Assembly (NCBI GenBank): GCA_014444615.1
Contig: PVXE01000002.1
Coordinates: 62,001-126,000 of the forward strand
From: Tagaea sp. CACIAM 22H2
GTDB lineage: Bacteria; Pseudomonadota; Alphaproteobacteria; CACIAM-22H2
Direction of reading: 5' to 3'
Length of the DNA: 64,000 bases
Shown: positions 10,301-18,634 of the stretch, piece after piece
Layout: each line of letters opens with the position of its first letter
Numbering within the stretch: the stretch's first letter is position 1
Made by a program: the position numbers and the translations under genes
The notes under the pieces: generated by a model
What the model was told of the DNA's origin: nothing
Seen by the model: the letters and a program-made list of their open reading frames with translations, nothing else
The model's database searches: none

Positions 10301-10400
10301 TCGCCAGCATCAGCAGCGTCGTCGCCACGGGGCGCAGCACAAAAAGCCGCGATGGGTTCAGGCCGTCGCTCGCCGCCGTATCGTTCGCGGAATCGCTCAC
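7308..10400 (-). CDS. mdtB: RND efflux pump inner-membrane subunit, MdtB-like
   Basis: 1030 aa HAE1-family RND transporter, partner of the downstream subunit. It has a polar N-terminal extension of about 17 residues before TM1. The TM4 pair is in FVVDDAIVMIENI and the TM10 Lys in GIVKKNAIMMID. The pore and docking segments are aligned with the partner throughout, but the two proteins differ clearly, so they are paralogues and not a recent duplication. In Escherichia coli, MdtB and MdtC form a heterotrimer with MdtA as adaptor; the gene order here is the same (A, B, C). Overlaps of 4 bp on both sides indicate one transcript starting upstream of mdtA. Confidence 0.9.
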   Translation of the reverse strand: MSDSANDTAASDGLNPSRLFVLRPVATTLLMLAIVLIGLVALRLLPLSSLPEVDYPTIQVRTLYPGASPDVMANTVTAPLERQFGQMAGLDRMSSSSSAGASVITLQFALDLRLDVAEQEVQAAINAASSLLPTDLPAPPIYAKINPADAPILALGVTSPTRSLPEIQDLVDQRFTKKIAQVPGVGLVSLSGGQRPAVRIQANVQALAARGLSLDTLRAAIASANVNTAKGSFDGPTRAWSIDANDQLADVGAYRNLVIAYADGAPVRLADVAEVVMSAENTRLGAWMNATPAIVVEVRRQPGANVIGTVDAIKRALPELERQLPGDMRVTLLTDRTEGIRASVRDVSIELVLAVVLVMLAIFLFLGDLRATIVAGIAVPVSLIGSFAAMYQLGFSVNNLSLMALTIASGFVVDDAIVMIENIARHLKKGATPFAAAIEGSKEIGFTIISLTVSLIAVLIPLLFMEDVVGRLFREFAITLAISILISAVVALTLVPMLTARWMKPEAEETPPALVRWTMAWFDALSRIYAAMLDRVLAYRAITLLFFAATLALTVALYIQIPKGLFPEQDTGQIRATIIADQDVSFQRMSALQAQVADAILADPEIASLSSIVGVDGENPTLNQGRMTVNLIAKDRRGPQSALLERLRQRAGVVPGVALYLQPVQDLTIDTDTGANRYRFSLEGAKLDEVNATAERLLAALRREPMLRDPTSNVLARGASVTVAIDRDAAARLGISAATIDAALYNAFGQRIVSTIFAPAAQYRVILESQPGMLDTPDSLNRLYVPVNSTTSVPLSTIARFVTGQAPLLVSRVAQYPAATIGFDVAPGVALGDAVDRIAAVAAEIGTPPGVALKFTGTASAFRAALTNQIYLIIAAIVVVYIVLGVLYESFVHPLTILSTLPSAGVGALVALMLTGNDLGVIGIIGLVLLIGIVKKNAIMMIDFAIEARRAGETDPVVAIRQAALLRFRPILMTTLAALFAALPLIFGAGMGAELRQPLGIAIAGGLIVSQALTLFTTPVIFLFFDRFGR

Positions 10401-11617
10401 GGGAGCGGCGGCCCCGGCGGCTCGGCGGCCGGACGGCCGCGCCCGGAACCGTCGCGGGGCCTGTCGCCCGGCATCACCACTTGCGCGCCGTCGACCAGAT
10501 TGTCGGCCCCTTCCGAGACGACGGTTTCGCCTTGTGCCACGCCCGAGAGGATTACGATGCGATCGCCATCGGCGACACCGGCCGTCACTTGGCGCAAGCT
10601 GACGGTGCGGTCGGCATTCAGAACGAAAACGAACGCGCCGCGCGCCCCATGGCGCACGGCCGAGACCGGCACGGTGATGGCGCCGGCGATCGTATCCGCG
10701 CGCACGCGCACATTGACGAATTGGTTGGGGAACAGGCGGCCGTCGGTGTTCGCGAAGCGCGCTTTGGCCTTGACCGTGCCGCTGGTCGCGTCGACGACGT
10801 TGTCGAAGGTCAGGAACGTGCCCTCGGCGAGGGTGGTCACACTTTGCTGATCGAGGGCGACCACCGGCAACGGCGCGCCGCCGACGAGGCGCGCTTGCAA
10901 CGCTGGGCGGCGATCCTGGGGCACGGCGAAGACAACATCGATGGGATCGAGCTGGGTGATGACCGCGATGCCGTTCGCGTCGCCCGGCGTCAGGTAGTTC
11001 CCGATATCGGCCTGGCGCAGGCCGATGCGGCCGGCGACCGGTGCCGTGATCGTCGTGTATTCGAGATTGAGCCGCGCCGTGCCGACCAAGGCTTCGTCGG
11101 CGGCGACGGTGTTCTCCAGCTGTTTGACCAGTGTGGCTTGCGTATCGACCTGTTGGCGCGCGATCGAGTCTTGCGCCAGCAGCGTGCGATAGCGCGCGAG
11201 GTCGCGCTGCGCATCGGCGAGCTGGGCTTGATCACGTGCGAGATTGGCCTGTGCCTGGGCGAGGGCGAGGCGATAGGGCCGCGCATCCATCTGCGCCAAC
11301 ACCTGGCCTTTGGTCACCATCTGGCCTTCGGTGAAGTTAATGCCGACCAGGATGCCCGCGAGCTGCGTGCGCACGGTGGCGGTGACGACGGGCTGCACCG
11401 TGCCGATCGCGGACACGATCACGGGCACATCGGCGCGGGTGGCTTGCGCGACCCCCACCGTCGCCGCCGGGCGAAATCGCTGCGCGGGCGCAGCTGCGGC
11501 GCGTTCGCGCGGCATTTGGACGAACCAGTACCAGGCGCCGGCGGCCCCACCGCCTAAAACGGCGAGCGTTACAAGCCACGTGACGATCGTCAGAAGGCGG
11601 CTCTTTACCGGCGGCAT
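10397..11617 (-). CDS. mdtA: RND efflux periplasmic adaptor (membrane fusion protein), MdtA-like
   Basis: 406 aa HlyD/AcrA-type adaptor linking the inner-membrane pump to the outer-membrane channel. An N-terminal membrane anchor spans about residues 9-32, with no lipobox. The split biotinyl-lipoyl halves are visible (GILVGINFTEGQMVTKGQVLAQMD and APVAGRIGLRQADIGNYL). A helical hairpin between them is rich in Ala/Gln, followed by the beta-barrel and membrane-proximal domains. The C-terminus is Pro/Arg/Gly-rich (about 20 residues). It is the first gene of the four-gene efflux operon. No TetR or two-component regulator is next to it, so regulation is not evident. Confidence 0.92.
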   Translation of the reverse strand: MPPVKSRLLTIVTWLVTLAVLGGGAAGAWYWFVQMPRERAAAAPAQRFRPAATVGVAQATRADVPVIVSAIGTVQPVVTATVRTQLAGILVGINFTEGQMVTKGQVLAQMDARPYRLALAQAQANLARDQAQLADAQRDLARYRTLLAQDSIARQQVDTQATLVKQLENTVAADEALVGTARLNLEYTTITAPVAGRIGLRQADIGNYLTPGDANGIAVITQLDPIDVVFAVPQDRRPALQARLVGGAPLPVVALDQQSVTTLAEGTFLTFDNVVDATSGTVKAKARFANTDGRLFPNQFVNVRVRADTIAGAITVPVSAVRHGARGAFVFVLNADRTVSLRQVTAGVADGDRIVILSGVAQGETVVSEGADNLVDGAQVVMPGDRPRDGSGRGRPAAEPPGPPLP

Positions 11618-11836
11618 GCGATGTTCGGTCGTTGGAAGCGAGTCATGGCGGTGACTATAGCGGTACCGCCGGGCGGTGCTGTTCCGGAATGTTACGGAAA
11701 GTCGCCGCGCGATGCCGTGCCCGACGCGATCATCCCCGTTTCGACAGCTTCGAACGGCCGTACACGCCGCGCTGCGTCACGCCGTGTAACGCGATCCGTC
11801 GAACGGCGACCGAATTTCAGCCGAAACCCCGAAATA
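11618..11836. promoter_or_regulatory. Upstream region of the mdtABC-type efflux operon
   Basis: 219 bases between the start of the adaptor gene and the end of the DUF1826 gene. Both genes lie on the minus strand, so this stretch must hold the efflux promoter and the end of the zinc-related transcript. I see no strong terminator hairpin, no regulator gene and no clear operator palindrome. The promoter assignment is by position only. Confidence 0.35.
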
Positions 11837-12481
11837 TCAATGGTGTACGGCGCGCGGTAGATTCAGGCACAGCAGCAGCCGCGTAACCCCTTTACCGTCG
11901 ATCGGGGGCGAACGGTGGACGATCCCGCTTGCCGGTGCGGCACAGCTGCCTTTGAACATGCCGGCCGCGAAGCGCGACAGGCTTTGGATCGGCCCGCGAT
12001 AGTCTTTTTGGCAGTCGAGGGCGGCTTCGCCCAAAGCCGGCGGAATCCATTGCGTGCCGGGCCCGCGATAGGTCGCCAGCAGACGCGCTTCGACGCAATC
12101 GCGATGGAATTTCCAACATGCGTTGTGATCGATTGATTCGAGGCGGATATCGACCGTCGCGCTGTCCATGATCGTCATGAAACGCCGGGCGAGACCCGCG
12201 ATATCGTCCAGCAGCAGGTCGCGCATCGCGCCCTGGGGCGTGCGCGCGTCGTCGAGCATCGCCGCGATGGTGGCTTCGACGCCGTTGTCGTCCGCCACCG
12301 CGCGCGCATCGGGAAGGTGTTCGGCGGGTAGCGCGTCGAGCCAAGCAGCGAAGCTTTCTTGGGGGTTGCGTTCCCAGATCGCGAGTTCGACCGAAGGGTC
12401 GCGGATACGGTCGAGGATCGCGGGCGCATAGCCCTGCAGGACGAGCGCTTCGCGCGTCGCGGTCTCAAGCGCCGCCGTCAT
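11837..12481 (-). CDS. DUF1826 family protein
   Basis: 214 aa protein matching the DUF1826 family by its overall layout, including the central motif [25 protein letters not shown] and the later TYRGPGTQW. The start was chosen at the ATG overlapping the stop of the GTPase gene by 4 bp ([11 protein letters not shown]). A longer open frame upstream is only the antisense-like shadow of the GTPase. His and Cys residues ([11 protein letters not shown]) could bind metal. The function of the family is not established. The coupling to a Zur-controlled COG0523 GTPase points to a role in zinc-limited growth, which is inference from context. Confidence 0.75.
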   Translation of the reverse strand: MTAALETATREALVLQGYAPAILDRIRDPSVELAIWERNPQESFAAWLDALPAEHLPDARAVADDNGVEATIAAMLDDARTPQGAMRDLLLDDIAGLARRFMTIMDSATVDIRLESIDHNACWKFHRDCVEARLLATYRGPGTQWIPPALGEAALDCQKDYRGPIQSLSRFAAGMFKGSCAAPASGIVHRSPPIDGKGVTRLLLCLNLPRAVHH

Positions 12482-13692
12482 TGCGCACTCCGTTTCCAGG
12501 GCGGAAAGGGATCGGTGAATTTGCGCGGCCAAGCTTTCGGGCCCAGCGCCATTTCGTCGTCGGTCAGCAAGCAGGCTTCCAAGCGCTTGCGCAGATCGGC
12601 TTCGTCCATGCCGATTCCGATGAAGACTAGCTCCTGGCGCTTGTCGGCGAATTCGCCTTCGCAGGTCGCGTCGTATTGGCGGCGCCAATCGGGATCGTCG
12701 GGCCAGCGTTCCTGCGGCATCGACGACCACCACAGCCCGGCGGCTTCGACCTTCACCGCCGCACCGGCTTGGTCGAGCGTGCCCGCCCAATGGAAGCGCG
12801 TGGCGAGCCACAGATAGCCTTTGGCGCGCACCACGCCGCGCCATTCGGAATCGATGAATGCCTTGAAACGCGCGGGATGGAGGGGGCGCCGCGCGCGGAA
12901 CTCGAAATTGCGCACGCCGAATTCCTCTGTCTCGGACGGCAAGCCGCCGGCCATCGCCTGTGCCCAGCCCGGAAATTCCTCGACCTTCACAGGGTCGAAG
13001 CGATGCGTGCCCAGAACTTCGTCGAGCTTCACGCGGCCATGATCGGCCAGCACGATGCGCGCTGACGGGTTCAGCGCCTTGACGAGGCCGAGCACGCGAT
13101 CGAGCTGCTCGCCGTCGACCTGATCGACCTTGTTGACGATCAGCGTGTCGGCGAACTCGATCTGCTCGGCCAGCAGGCCGACGACGGGCCGCGTGTCTTC
13201 CGGACCCAGGGCCAAGCCGCGATGGCCCAGCAGATCGCTGGACTCGTAGTCGCGGATCAGGCGTTCGGCGTCGACGACCGTCGCCATCGTGTCGACGCGC
13301 GCGATGTCGGACAGGCTTTGTCCGTCTTCGTCGCGGAACTGGAACGTCGCCGCGACAGGCATCGGCTCGGAAATGCCGGTGGACTCGATCAACAGATAAT
13401 CGAAGCGCCCCGCGGCGGCGAGGTCGCGGACCTCCTTCAGCAGATCGTCGCGCAGCGTGCAGCAGATGCAGCCATTCGACATCTCGACCAGCTTTTCCTC
13501 GGTCCGGCTCAGCTTGGCGTCGCCGTTGCGGACCAGTGCGCCGTCGATATTGATCTCGCTCATGTCGTTGACGATGACCGCGACGCGCCGCCCCTCGCGG
13601 TTGCGCAGAACATGGTTCAGCAGCGTTGTTTTTCCCGCGCCGAGAAAGCCGGACAGAACAGTGACGGGAAGGCGGCTATCGGCGAGTTCCAT
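12478..13692 (-). CDS. CobW/COG0523-family GTPase, probable zinc chaperone (ZigA/YeiR type)
   Basis: 404 aa G3E GTPase. The P-loop is [11 protein letters not shown] (about residues 15-25), switch region [10 protein letters not shown], metal motif GCICC (about residues 74-78), and base-recognition motif NKVD. The C-terminal CobW_C domain includes [12 protein letters not shown]0523 proteins deliver or insert metals; members under Zur control act in zinc scarcity. Although cobalamin genes follow on the other side, the GTPase is divergent from them and has a Zur-like box directly in front. The zinc role is therefore preferred over a cobalt/CobW role. It forms a two-gene operon with the DUF1826 gene. 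Confidence 0.88.
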   Translation of the reverse strand: MELADSRLPVTVLSGFLGAGKTTLLNHVLRNREGRRVAVIVNDMSEINIDGALVRNGDAKLSRTEEKLVEMSNGCICCTLRDDLLKEVRDLAAAGRFDYLLIESTGISEPMPVAATFQFRDEDGQSLSDIARVDTMATVVDAERLIRDYESSDLLGHRGLALGPEDTRPVVGLLAEQIEFADTLIVNKVDQVDGEQLDRVLGLVKALNPSARIVLADHGRVKLDEVLGTHRFDPVKVEEFPGWAQAMAGGLPSETEEFGVRNFEFRARRPLHPARFKAFIDSEWRGVVRAKGYLWLATRFHWAGTLDQAGAAVKVEAAGLWWSSMPQERWPDDPDWRRQYDATCEGEFADKRQELVFIGIGMDEADLRKRLEACLLTDDEMALGPKAWPRKFTDPFPPWKRSAQ

Positions 13693-13711
13693 CGACTGCT
13701 CCAGACAATAC

Positions 13712-13724
13712 GTTATAATATATC
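13712..13724 (-). promoter_or_regulatory. Probable Zur operator in front of the COG0523 GTPase
   Basis: The 13-base core GTTATAATATATC lies 20 bases before the GTPase start. It matches 12 of 13 positions of the proteobacterial Zur core GTTATA-N-TATAAC, and is followed by ATTT as in the extended consensus. The surrounding 40 bases are far more AT-rich than the genome average, so the site also overlaps a likely promoter. Zur with Zn would repress the GTPase and DUF1826 genes when zinc is sufficient. The match was read by eye, not scored. Confidence 0.7.
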
Positions 13725-13921
13725 ATTTAATAAGAGCGGCGGCTTGTCAACGCGATAAGCTTCAATCCTTCAAAGTTACATGAGAGGTATGACCGCTAAG
13801 TTGCCGAACGAGATGGCGTTTGCGTTGAGCCGTCGCGGCACGCGATCCGCCAAATCTCGTGCGGCGCGGCGTATATATGCGCGGTGTCGGCCTTCTAGAA
13901 CGCGCCGGCGGCGGAGTGCGG

Positions 13922-14695
13922 ATGAAGAGAATTGCGATTATCGGGATCGGGGCCGGCGATCCCGAACACGTCACCATCCAGGCGATCAACGCCCTCAATC
14001 GCGTCGACGTATTCTTCCTGCTGGAGAAGGGCGACGAGAAATCGCAGCTGATCGAGCTGCGCAAGGAAGTCTGCCGCCGCTATATCGCCAAGGATCGCGT
14101 CTATCGCTTCGCCGACGCGACCAGCCCCGACTGGGCGCGCGATACGCCCGACTATCTTGCGACCGTCGGCGATCTGAACCGCGACAAGCAGGCGGTGTTC
14201 GAACGCCTCTTCGCGAACGAGTTGAAGGACGGCGAGTGCGGCGCGTTTCTGGTGTGGGGCGACCCCTCGCTCTACGACAGCACGATCCGCATCGTCGAAG
14301 CGATTGCGCAGGCTGGTGCACAGGATATCGAGTTCGAGGTGATCGCCGGCATCAGCTCGATCCAAGCGCTCGCTGCGCGCTGCAAGACGACGCTCAACAG
14401 CATTGGCGGTGCCGTCGCGATCACCACGGGACGGCGCTTATCGGCGGGCTGGCCCGAAGGTTTCGAAAACGCCGCTGTGATGCTCGACGCGCGCGACGCA
14501 TATAAGTCGCTCGCCGGGCGCGACGTCGACATCCATTGGGGCGCCTATGTCGGCATGAAGGAGGAGATCGTGATCTCCGGTAAGCTCGCCGATGTGGCCG
14601 ACGAGATCGCACGCGTTCGGGCGCAAGCACGCGCCCAGCATGGCTGGATTATGGACAGTTATTTGCTGCGACTTAACGACCGCGAAAAAAACTAA
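13922..14695 (+). CDS. cobF: Precorrin-6A synthase (deacetylating), CobF
   Basis: 257 aa SAM-dependent methyltransferase of the aerobic cobalamin pathway. It methylates C1 of precorrin-5 and releases acetate. The N-terminal GIGAGDPEHVTIQAINAL glycine loop and GDPSLYDS belong to the tetrapyrrole methylase fold, and length and sequence fit CobF. The start is set at MKRIAIIG; an upstream in-frame ATG would add 21 residues that do not fit the family. It overlaps the convergent cobL gene by 4 bp. CobF is specific for the oxygen-dependent route, in agreement with cobG nearby. Confidence 0.93.
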   Translation: MKRIAIIGIGAGDPEHVTIQAINALNRVDVFFLLEKGDEKSQLIELRKEVCRRYIAKDRVYRFADATSPDWARDTPDYLATVGDLNRDKQAVFERLFANELKDGECGAFLVWGDPSLYDSTIRIVEAIAQAGAQDIEFEVIAGISSIQALAARCKTTLNSIGGAVAITTGRRLSAGWPEGFENAAVMLDARDAYKSLAGRDVDIHWGAYVGMKEEIVISGKLADVADEIARVRAQARAQHGWIMDSYLLRLNDREKN

Positions 14696-15900
14696 GCGGG
14701 TTTGCGTGCCGTCAAGGTGGTGACCGGCATCGCGGTGCGCCACGCGTCGAACTTGCCGACCGGCGATGCGTGCGCCACCGAAATGCGCACCAACTCGCCG
14801 TTATAGGTTTCGCGCGCGGCGATCAGCACGGCTTCGCTTTGCAACGTCACCGCATTGGCGACCAGCATGCCGCCGGGACGCAAGGCCGCCCAGCATTTCT
14901 CCAGCATGCCCGCTTCGCTGGCCCCGCCACCGACGAATATCGCGTCGGGCGTTTCCAGTCCTTCGAGGGCGGCGGGGGCGGCACCCGCGACGATCCGCAA
15001 TCCAGGTGCTCCCAGCGCCTTCGCGTTGGTCGCGATCATGCCGCGCCTGGCCTCGTCGCGTTCGATCGCGATGGCGCGGCAAGCGGGATGCGAACGCATC
15101 CATTCGATGCTGATCGAGCCGCAACCGGCCCCTACATCCCACAGCAGCGCGCCGGGATAGGGGGCGAGGCGGGCGAGCGTGATCGCGCGCATATCGCGCT
15201 TCGTCAATTGCCCGTCGTGGATATAGGCATCGTCCGGCAAGCCCGCGACGATCGGCATTAGCGGCGCCATGGCTTCGGCGACGCAGGCGATGGCGACGAC
15301 GTTCAGGTCGCGTCGCCGGTCCGGCGGAAATGCGCCGGCGCGCGCATCGAAGCGCGTTTCGCCTTCGCCGCCCATATGCTCGAGCACGGTGACGTCGCTC
15401 GACGCGTATCCGCGCGCGCACAGCATGCGCACGATGGCTGCGGGCGTGTCGCCGCTATCGCTCAGCACGAGCAGCTTGGCGCCGGGTTGCAGATGCGGAT
15501 GCAGCGCCTCTATCGGACGGCCATGGACGCTGATTGTCGCGACATCCTGCAACGACCAGCCCATGCGCGCGGCCGCCAGCGCGAAGGAAGACGGGGCCGG
15601 GTGGACCCGGTACTCGTCCTTCGCCAGGCGCCGTGCGAGCGTGGCGCCGACGCCGAACCACATCGGGTCGCCGCTCGCCAAAACGCAGACCTTCGTGCCG
15701 CGAAGGTCGAGCAGTTTTTCGATCCCGGCTTCCAGCGGGCTGGGCCATGGCCAGCGTTCCTGCGCCCCATCCGGAACCAGCGCCAGATGGCGCTTGCCGC
15801 CGACCAGGATTTGGGCGCGCGCGATGGCTGCGCGGGCCGCCGGGCTCAAGCCCGCCAGCCCGTCCTCGCCGATCCCCACGATCTCCAGCCACGCGTCCAT
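14692..15900 (-). CDS. cobL: Precorrin-6Y C5,15-methyltransferase (decarboxylating), CobL
   Basis: 402 aa bifunctional enzyme. The N-terminal CbiE-like domain (about residues 1-205; GIGEDGLAGLS, ASGDPMWFGVG) methylates C5 and C15. The C-terminal CbiT-like domain (about 225-400; LLWDVGAGCGSISIEW, FVGGG) decarboxylates the C12 acetate and completes methylation. It is transcribed opposite to cobF and cobG, sharing a 100-base divergent spacer with cobG. It converts the precorrin-6B made by CobK. Confidence 0.93.
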   Translation of the reverse strand: MDAWLEIVGIGEDGLAGLSPAARAAIARAQILVGGKRHLALVPDGAQERWPWPSPLEAGIEKLLDLRGTKVCVLASGDPMWFGVGATLARRLAKDEYRVHPAPSSFALAAARMGWSLQDVATISVHGRPIEALHPHLQPGAKLLVLSDSGDTPAAIVRMLCARGYASSDVTVLEHMGGEGETRFDARAGAFPPDRRRDLNVVAIACVAEAMAPLMPIVAGLPDDAYIHDGQLTKRDMRAITLARLAPYPGALLWDVGAGCGSISIEWMRSHPACRAIAIERDEARRGMIATNAKALGAPGLRIVAGAAPAALEGLETPDAIFVGGGASEAGMLEKCWAALRPGGMLVANAVTLQSEAVLIAARETYNGELVRISVAHASPVGKFDAWRTAMPVTTLTARKPA

Positions 15901-16000
15901 TTGTCCTCGATTCGTCAGGCCGATCCGGACATTACGGGCGTTGCGGGATCGGGACGAGTATGATCTTTACCGGTCAAGGCGAATTCGATCAGGGAATCGC

Positions 16001-17272
16001 ATGCGGAGCAATACGGCCTGTCCGGGTTTGTTCAGAATCGTGCCCGCGCGCGACGGCGGGATTTGCCGTTTGCGGCTCGCCTTCGGCCAACTTTCCGCTT
16101 CGGCCGCGCGCGCCATCGCCGGGATCGCCAAGCGGCATACGAAAGGCGTGATCGACATCACCAACCGCGCCAATCTGCAACTGCGTGGTGTGGATGCGGC
16201 CGGCGAAGCGGCGTTGATCGCCGAACTCGTCGCGGCCGGGCTGGGGCCCACACGCCCCGAGGCCGACGGGGCACGCAACGTGCTGGTCAGCCCGACCGCC
16301 GGTATCGATCCTGTACAGTGTTTCGATGCGCTGCCGCTGGCGGCCGAAATCGACGCCTTCCTGCAAAGTGACGGCATCGCCGAGCGTTTGAACCCGAAAT
16401 TCGGCGTGTCGCTCGATGCCGGCGAGAGCCTTGTCGCGATCGATCACCCGAACGATATTTGGCTCGCCGCGATGGACAAGGGCCGCGTCGCTTTGGGTAT
16501 CGCGGGTACGGTGGAACAAGCCGAACGCGGCATTCCCTATCTCGTGTTCGATGAGGCGCATGCGGCGAAGGCCGTGAAGGTGGCCGTCGCGCTGTTCCTG
16601 GAACTTGCGGGTGCCGATCCGGAAATCCGGCGCTATCGCGATCTGCTGAAATCCACACCGCGCGCGGAAATTCTGGCGCGACTGGGCGGCGATTTGAGTC
16701 GTGAAAGTTGGGTCCGGCCGGCGTTGCGGCCGATGAGTCATGTCGGCATCCATCCGCAGCGCGACGGGAAATGGTTTCTCGGCGCCGTGCCGCCGCTCGG
16801 GCGCCTATCGCCCGCGATGCTCAAAGACCTCGCCGCTCTCGCGCAGACCTATGGCGATGGCACGCTGCGCCTCACGCCTTGGCAAAGCGTCGTGCTGCCG
16901 GGGATCGCCGATGCGCAATCGGCGGCGAAAGCGGTGACGGCGGCCGGGTTGATTGTTGATCCTGCTTTGCCGTTGGCGTCGATCGTCGCGTGTTCGGGAA
17001 GTACCGGCTGCGCCTCGGCCTTTGCCGACACGAAGAACGACGCGCTGGCGCTGGCGCGCGATTTGGGTGCGTTGGGCGGGAAGACGGTCCATCTGACCGG
17101 CTGCGCCAAATCCTGCGCCGTCGCGGGCACGGCCGATATCACGCTCCTCGCGCAAGCGCCGGGGCGCTATACGGTGTTCGGCAAAGACGGGGACGATTCG
17201 GCGCGGTTCGGGCGGTGCGTCGCGGACAACGCCGCGATCGCCGAAATCGCCGGCATCGTCACAGCAGCCTAG
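16001..17272 (+). CDS. cobG: Precorrin-3B synthase, CobG
   Basis: 423 aa member of the nitrite/sulfite-reductase-like ferredoxin fold family. It uses oxygen to hydroxylate precorrin-3A, preparing ring contraction in the aerobic pathway. Fe-S ligands are visible near the C-terminal third as CSGSTGC and TGCAKSC. The start is the ATG giving MRSNTACPGLFRIVPARDGG, the usual N-terminus; open frame extends far upstream but overlaps cobL antisense. One base separates its stop from cobH, and cobH, cobI and cobJ follow in one operon. Confidence 0.92.
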   Translation: MRSNTACPGLFRIVPARDGGICRLRLAFGQLSASAARAIAGIAKRHTKGVIDITNRANLQLRGVDAAGEAALIAELVAAGLGPTRPEADGARNVLVSPTAGIDPVQCFDALPLAAEIDAFLQSDGIAERLNPKFGVSLDAGESLVAIDHPNDIWLAAMDKGRVALGIAGTVEQAERGIPYLVFDEAHAAKAVKVAVALFLELAGADPEIRRYRDLLKSTPRAEILARLGGDLSRESWVRPALRPMSHVGIHPQRDGKWFLGAVPPLGRLSPAMLKDLAALAQTYGDGTLRLTPWQSVVLPGIADAQSAAKAVTAAGLIVDPALPLASIVACSGSTGCASAFADTKNDALALARDLGALGGKTVHLTGCAKSCAVAGTADITLLAQAPGRYTVFGKDGDDSARFGRCVADNAAIAEIAGIVTAA

Positions 17273-17273
17273 G

Positions 17274-17903
17274 ATGTCGATGGATTACATTCGCGATGGC
17301 GCCAAGATCTACCGCAGGTCCTTCGCCACGATCCGCCGGGAAGCCGATCTTTCGCGTGTTCCGCCCGATCTGGAGAAGCTCGCGGTGCGCGTGATCCATG
17401 CGTGCGGCATGGTCGACGCGGCGGGCGATCTGGTTTTCTCCGCAGGGGCGGGGAAGGCGGGCCGCGACGCGCTGGCATCGGGGGCGCCCATTCTTTGCGA
17501 CGCGCGCATGGTCGCCGAAGGCATCACCCGCGCGCGCCTGCCCGCGAAGAACCGCGTCGTCTGCACGCTGGGCGATCCGCAAGTGCCCGATCTTGCCGCG
17601 CGCATCGGCAATACGCGCTCGGCCGCCGCGCTCGAACTTTGGCTTCCCGATCTTGGCGGATCGGTGGTCGCCATCGGCAACGCGCCGACGGCGCTTTATC
17701 GCCTGCTCGAAATGCTCGACGAGGGCGCGCCGCGCCCCGCCATCATTCTCGGTTTTCCCGTCGGCTTCATCGGCGCAGCTGAGTCGAAGGACGAGCTCGC
17801 CGCGAACAGCCGGGGCGTGCCGTTCGTCGCATTGCGCGGCCGGCGCGGGGGCAGCGCCATCGCCGCCGCCGCCGTGAATGCGCTGGCGACGGAGGTCGAG
17901 TGA
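17274..17903 (+). CDS. cobH: Precorrin-8X methylmutase, CobH
   Basis: 209 aa enzyme moving the C11 methyl group to C12 to give hydrogenobyrinic acid. The catalytic His is in [10 protein letters not shown] (residue 42 from the first Met). The [16 protein letters not shown] and [13 protein letters not shown] segments are typical. Start ATG at 17274 gives MSMDYIRDG; an ATG two codons later is also possible. It follows cobG after one base, and its TGA shares a base with the ATG of cobI. Confidence 0.94.
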   Translation: MSMDYIRDGAKIYRRSFATIRREADLSRVPPDLEKLAVRVIHACGMVDAAGDLVFSAGAGKAGRDALASGAPILCDARMVAEGITRARLPAKNRVVCTLGDPQVPDLAARIGNTRSAAALELWLPDLGGSVVAIGNAPTALYRLLEMLDEGAPRPAIILGFPVGFIGAAESKDELAANSRGVPFVALRGRRGGSAIAAAAVNALATEVE

Positions 17904-18634
17904 TGGACAAGATCGGCCGTCTCTTTGGGCTCGGCGTCGGGCCCGGCGATCCCGAGCTTCTGACCGTCAAAGCGCTGCGCATTCTTCGCGCCGCCCCGGT
18001 CGTCGCCTATCTTTCGGCCAAGGCGAAGAAAAGCAACGCGCTGTCGATCGTCGAATCCTATCTCGATCCGCGCCAGACGATGATGCCGTTGATCTATCCG
18101 GTGACGACGGAGAAGCTCGAACCGCCACATTGCTACGAGACCATCATCGCCGCGTTCTACGACGAAGCGGCGAACGAGATCGCGTGCCATCTCGACACGG
18201 GAACGGATGTCGCCGTGCTGTGCGAGGGCGATCCGTTCTTCTACGGCTCGTTCATGTATCTGCACGATCGGCTCAGCACGCGCTATCCGACCGAAGTGGT
18301 GCCGGGCGTGTGTTCGATCGTCGCGAGCTCGGCGGCGTTGGCGGCACCGCTCGTCTATCGCAATCAGACTTTGACGGTGCTGTCGGGCGTGTCGCCGGAG
18401 GAAGATCTCGAAACGCGCTTGGCGCAAGCCGATGCGGCGGCGATCATGAAGCTCGGCAGCAATTTCGAGAAAGTGCGCCGCGTGCTGGTCAAGCTCGGCC
18501 TCGCGGATCGCGCGCTCTATGTCGAGCGCGCGACGATGGCGGCCCAGCGCATCGTGCCCTTCGCCGAAATAGATCCGGCAAGCGTGCCGTATTTCTCGAT
18601 GATCCTCGTCCCCGGCGCGCGTTGGCAGGGATGA
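17903..18634 (+). CDS. cobI: Precorrin-2 C20-methyltransferase, CobI
   Basis: 243 aa SAM-dependent methylase adding the C20 methyl to precorrin-2. The glycine-rich [16 protein letters not shown] loop and [17 protein letters not shown] mark the tetrapyrrole methylase fold, and VVPGVCSI is the substrate-side motif. Preferred start is the ATG inside the TGATG overlap with cobH; a GTG one codon earlier is possible. The stop overlaps cobJ as ATGA. Confidence 0.94.
   Translation: MDKIGRLFGLGVGPGDPELLTVKALRILRAAPVVAYLSAKAKKSNALSIVESYLDPRQTMMPLIYPVTTEKLEPPHCYETIIAAFYDEAANEIACHLDTGTDVAVLCEGDPFFYGSFMYLHDRLSTRYPTEVVPGVCSIVASSAALAAPLVYRNQTLTVLSGVSPEEDLETRLAQADAAAIMKLGSNFEKVRRVLVKLGLADRALYVERATMAAQRIVPFAEIDPASVPYFSMILVPGARWQG

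Noticed and set aside
12478..13692. CobW as part of the cobalamin cluster
   Set aside because: It is divergent from the cob genes and has a Zur-like box; the zinc-chaperone reading is better supported.
13725..13921. Possible cobalamin riboswitch before cobF
   Set aside because: No B12-box-like conserved core or matching stem pattern was found in the 200 bases before cobF, and none in the 100-base spacer before cobG.
15269..16000. Upstream extension of the cobG reading frame
   Set aside because: The added residues lie antisense to cobL and do not resemble CobG; the ATG at 16001 gives the normal N-terminus.
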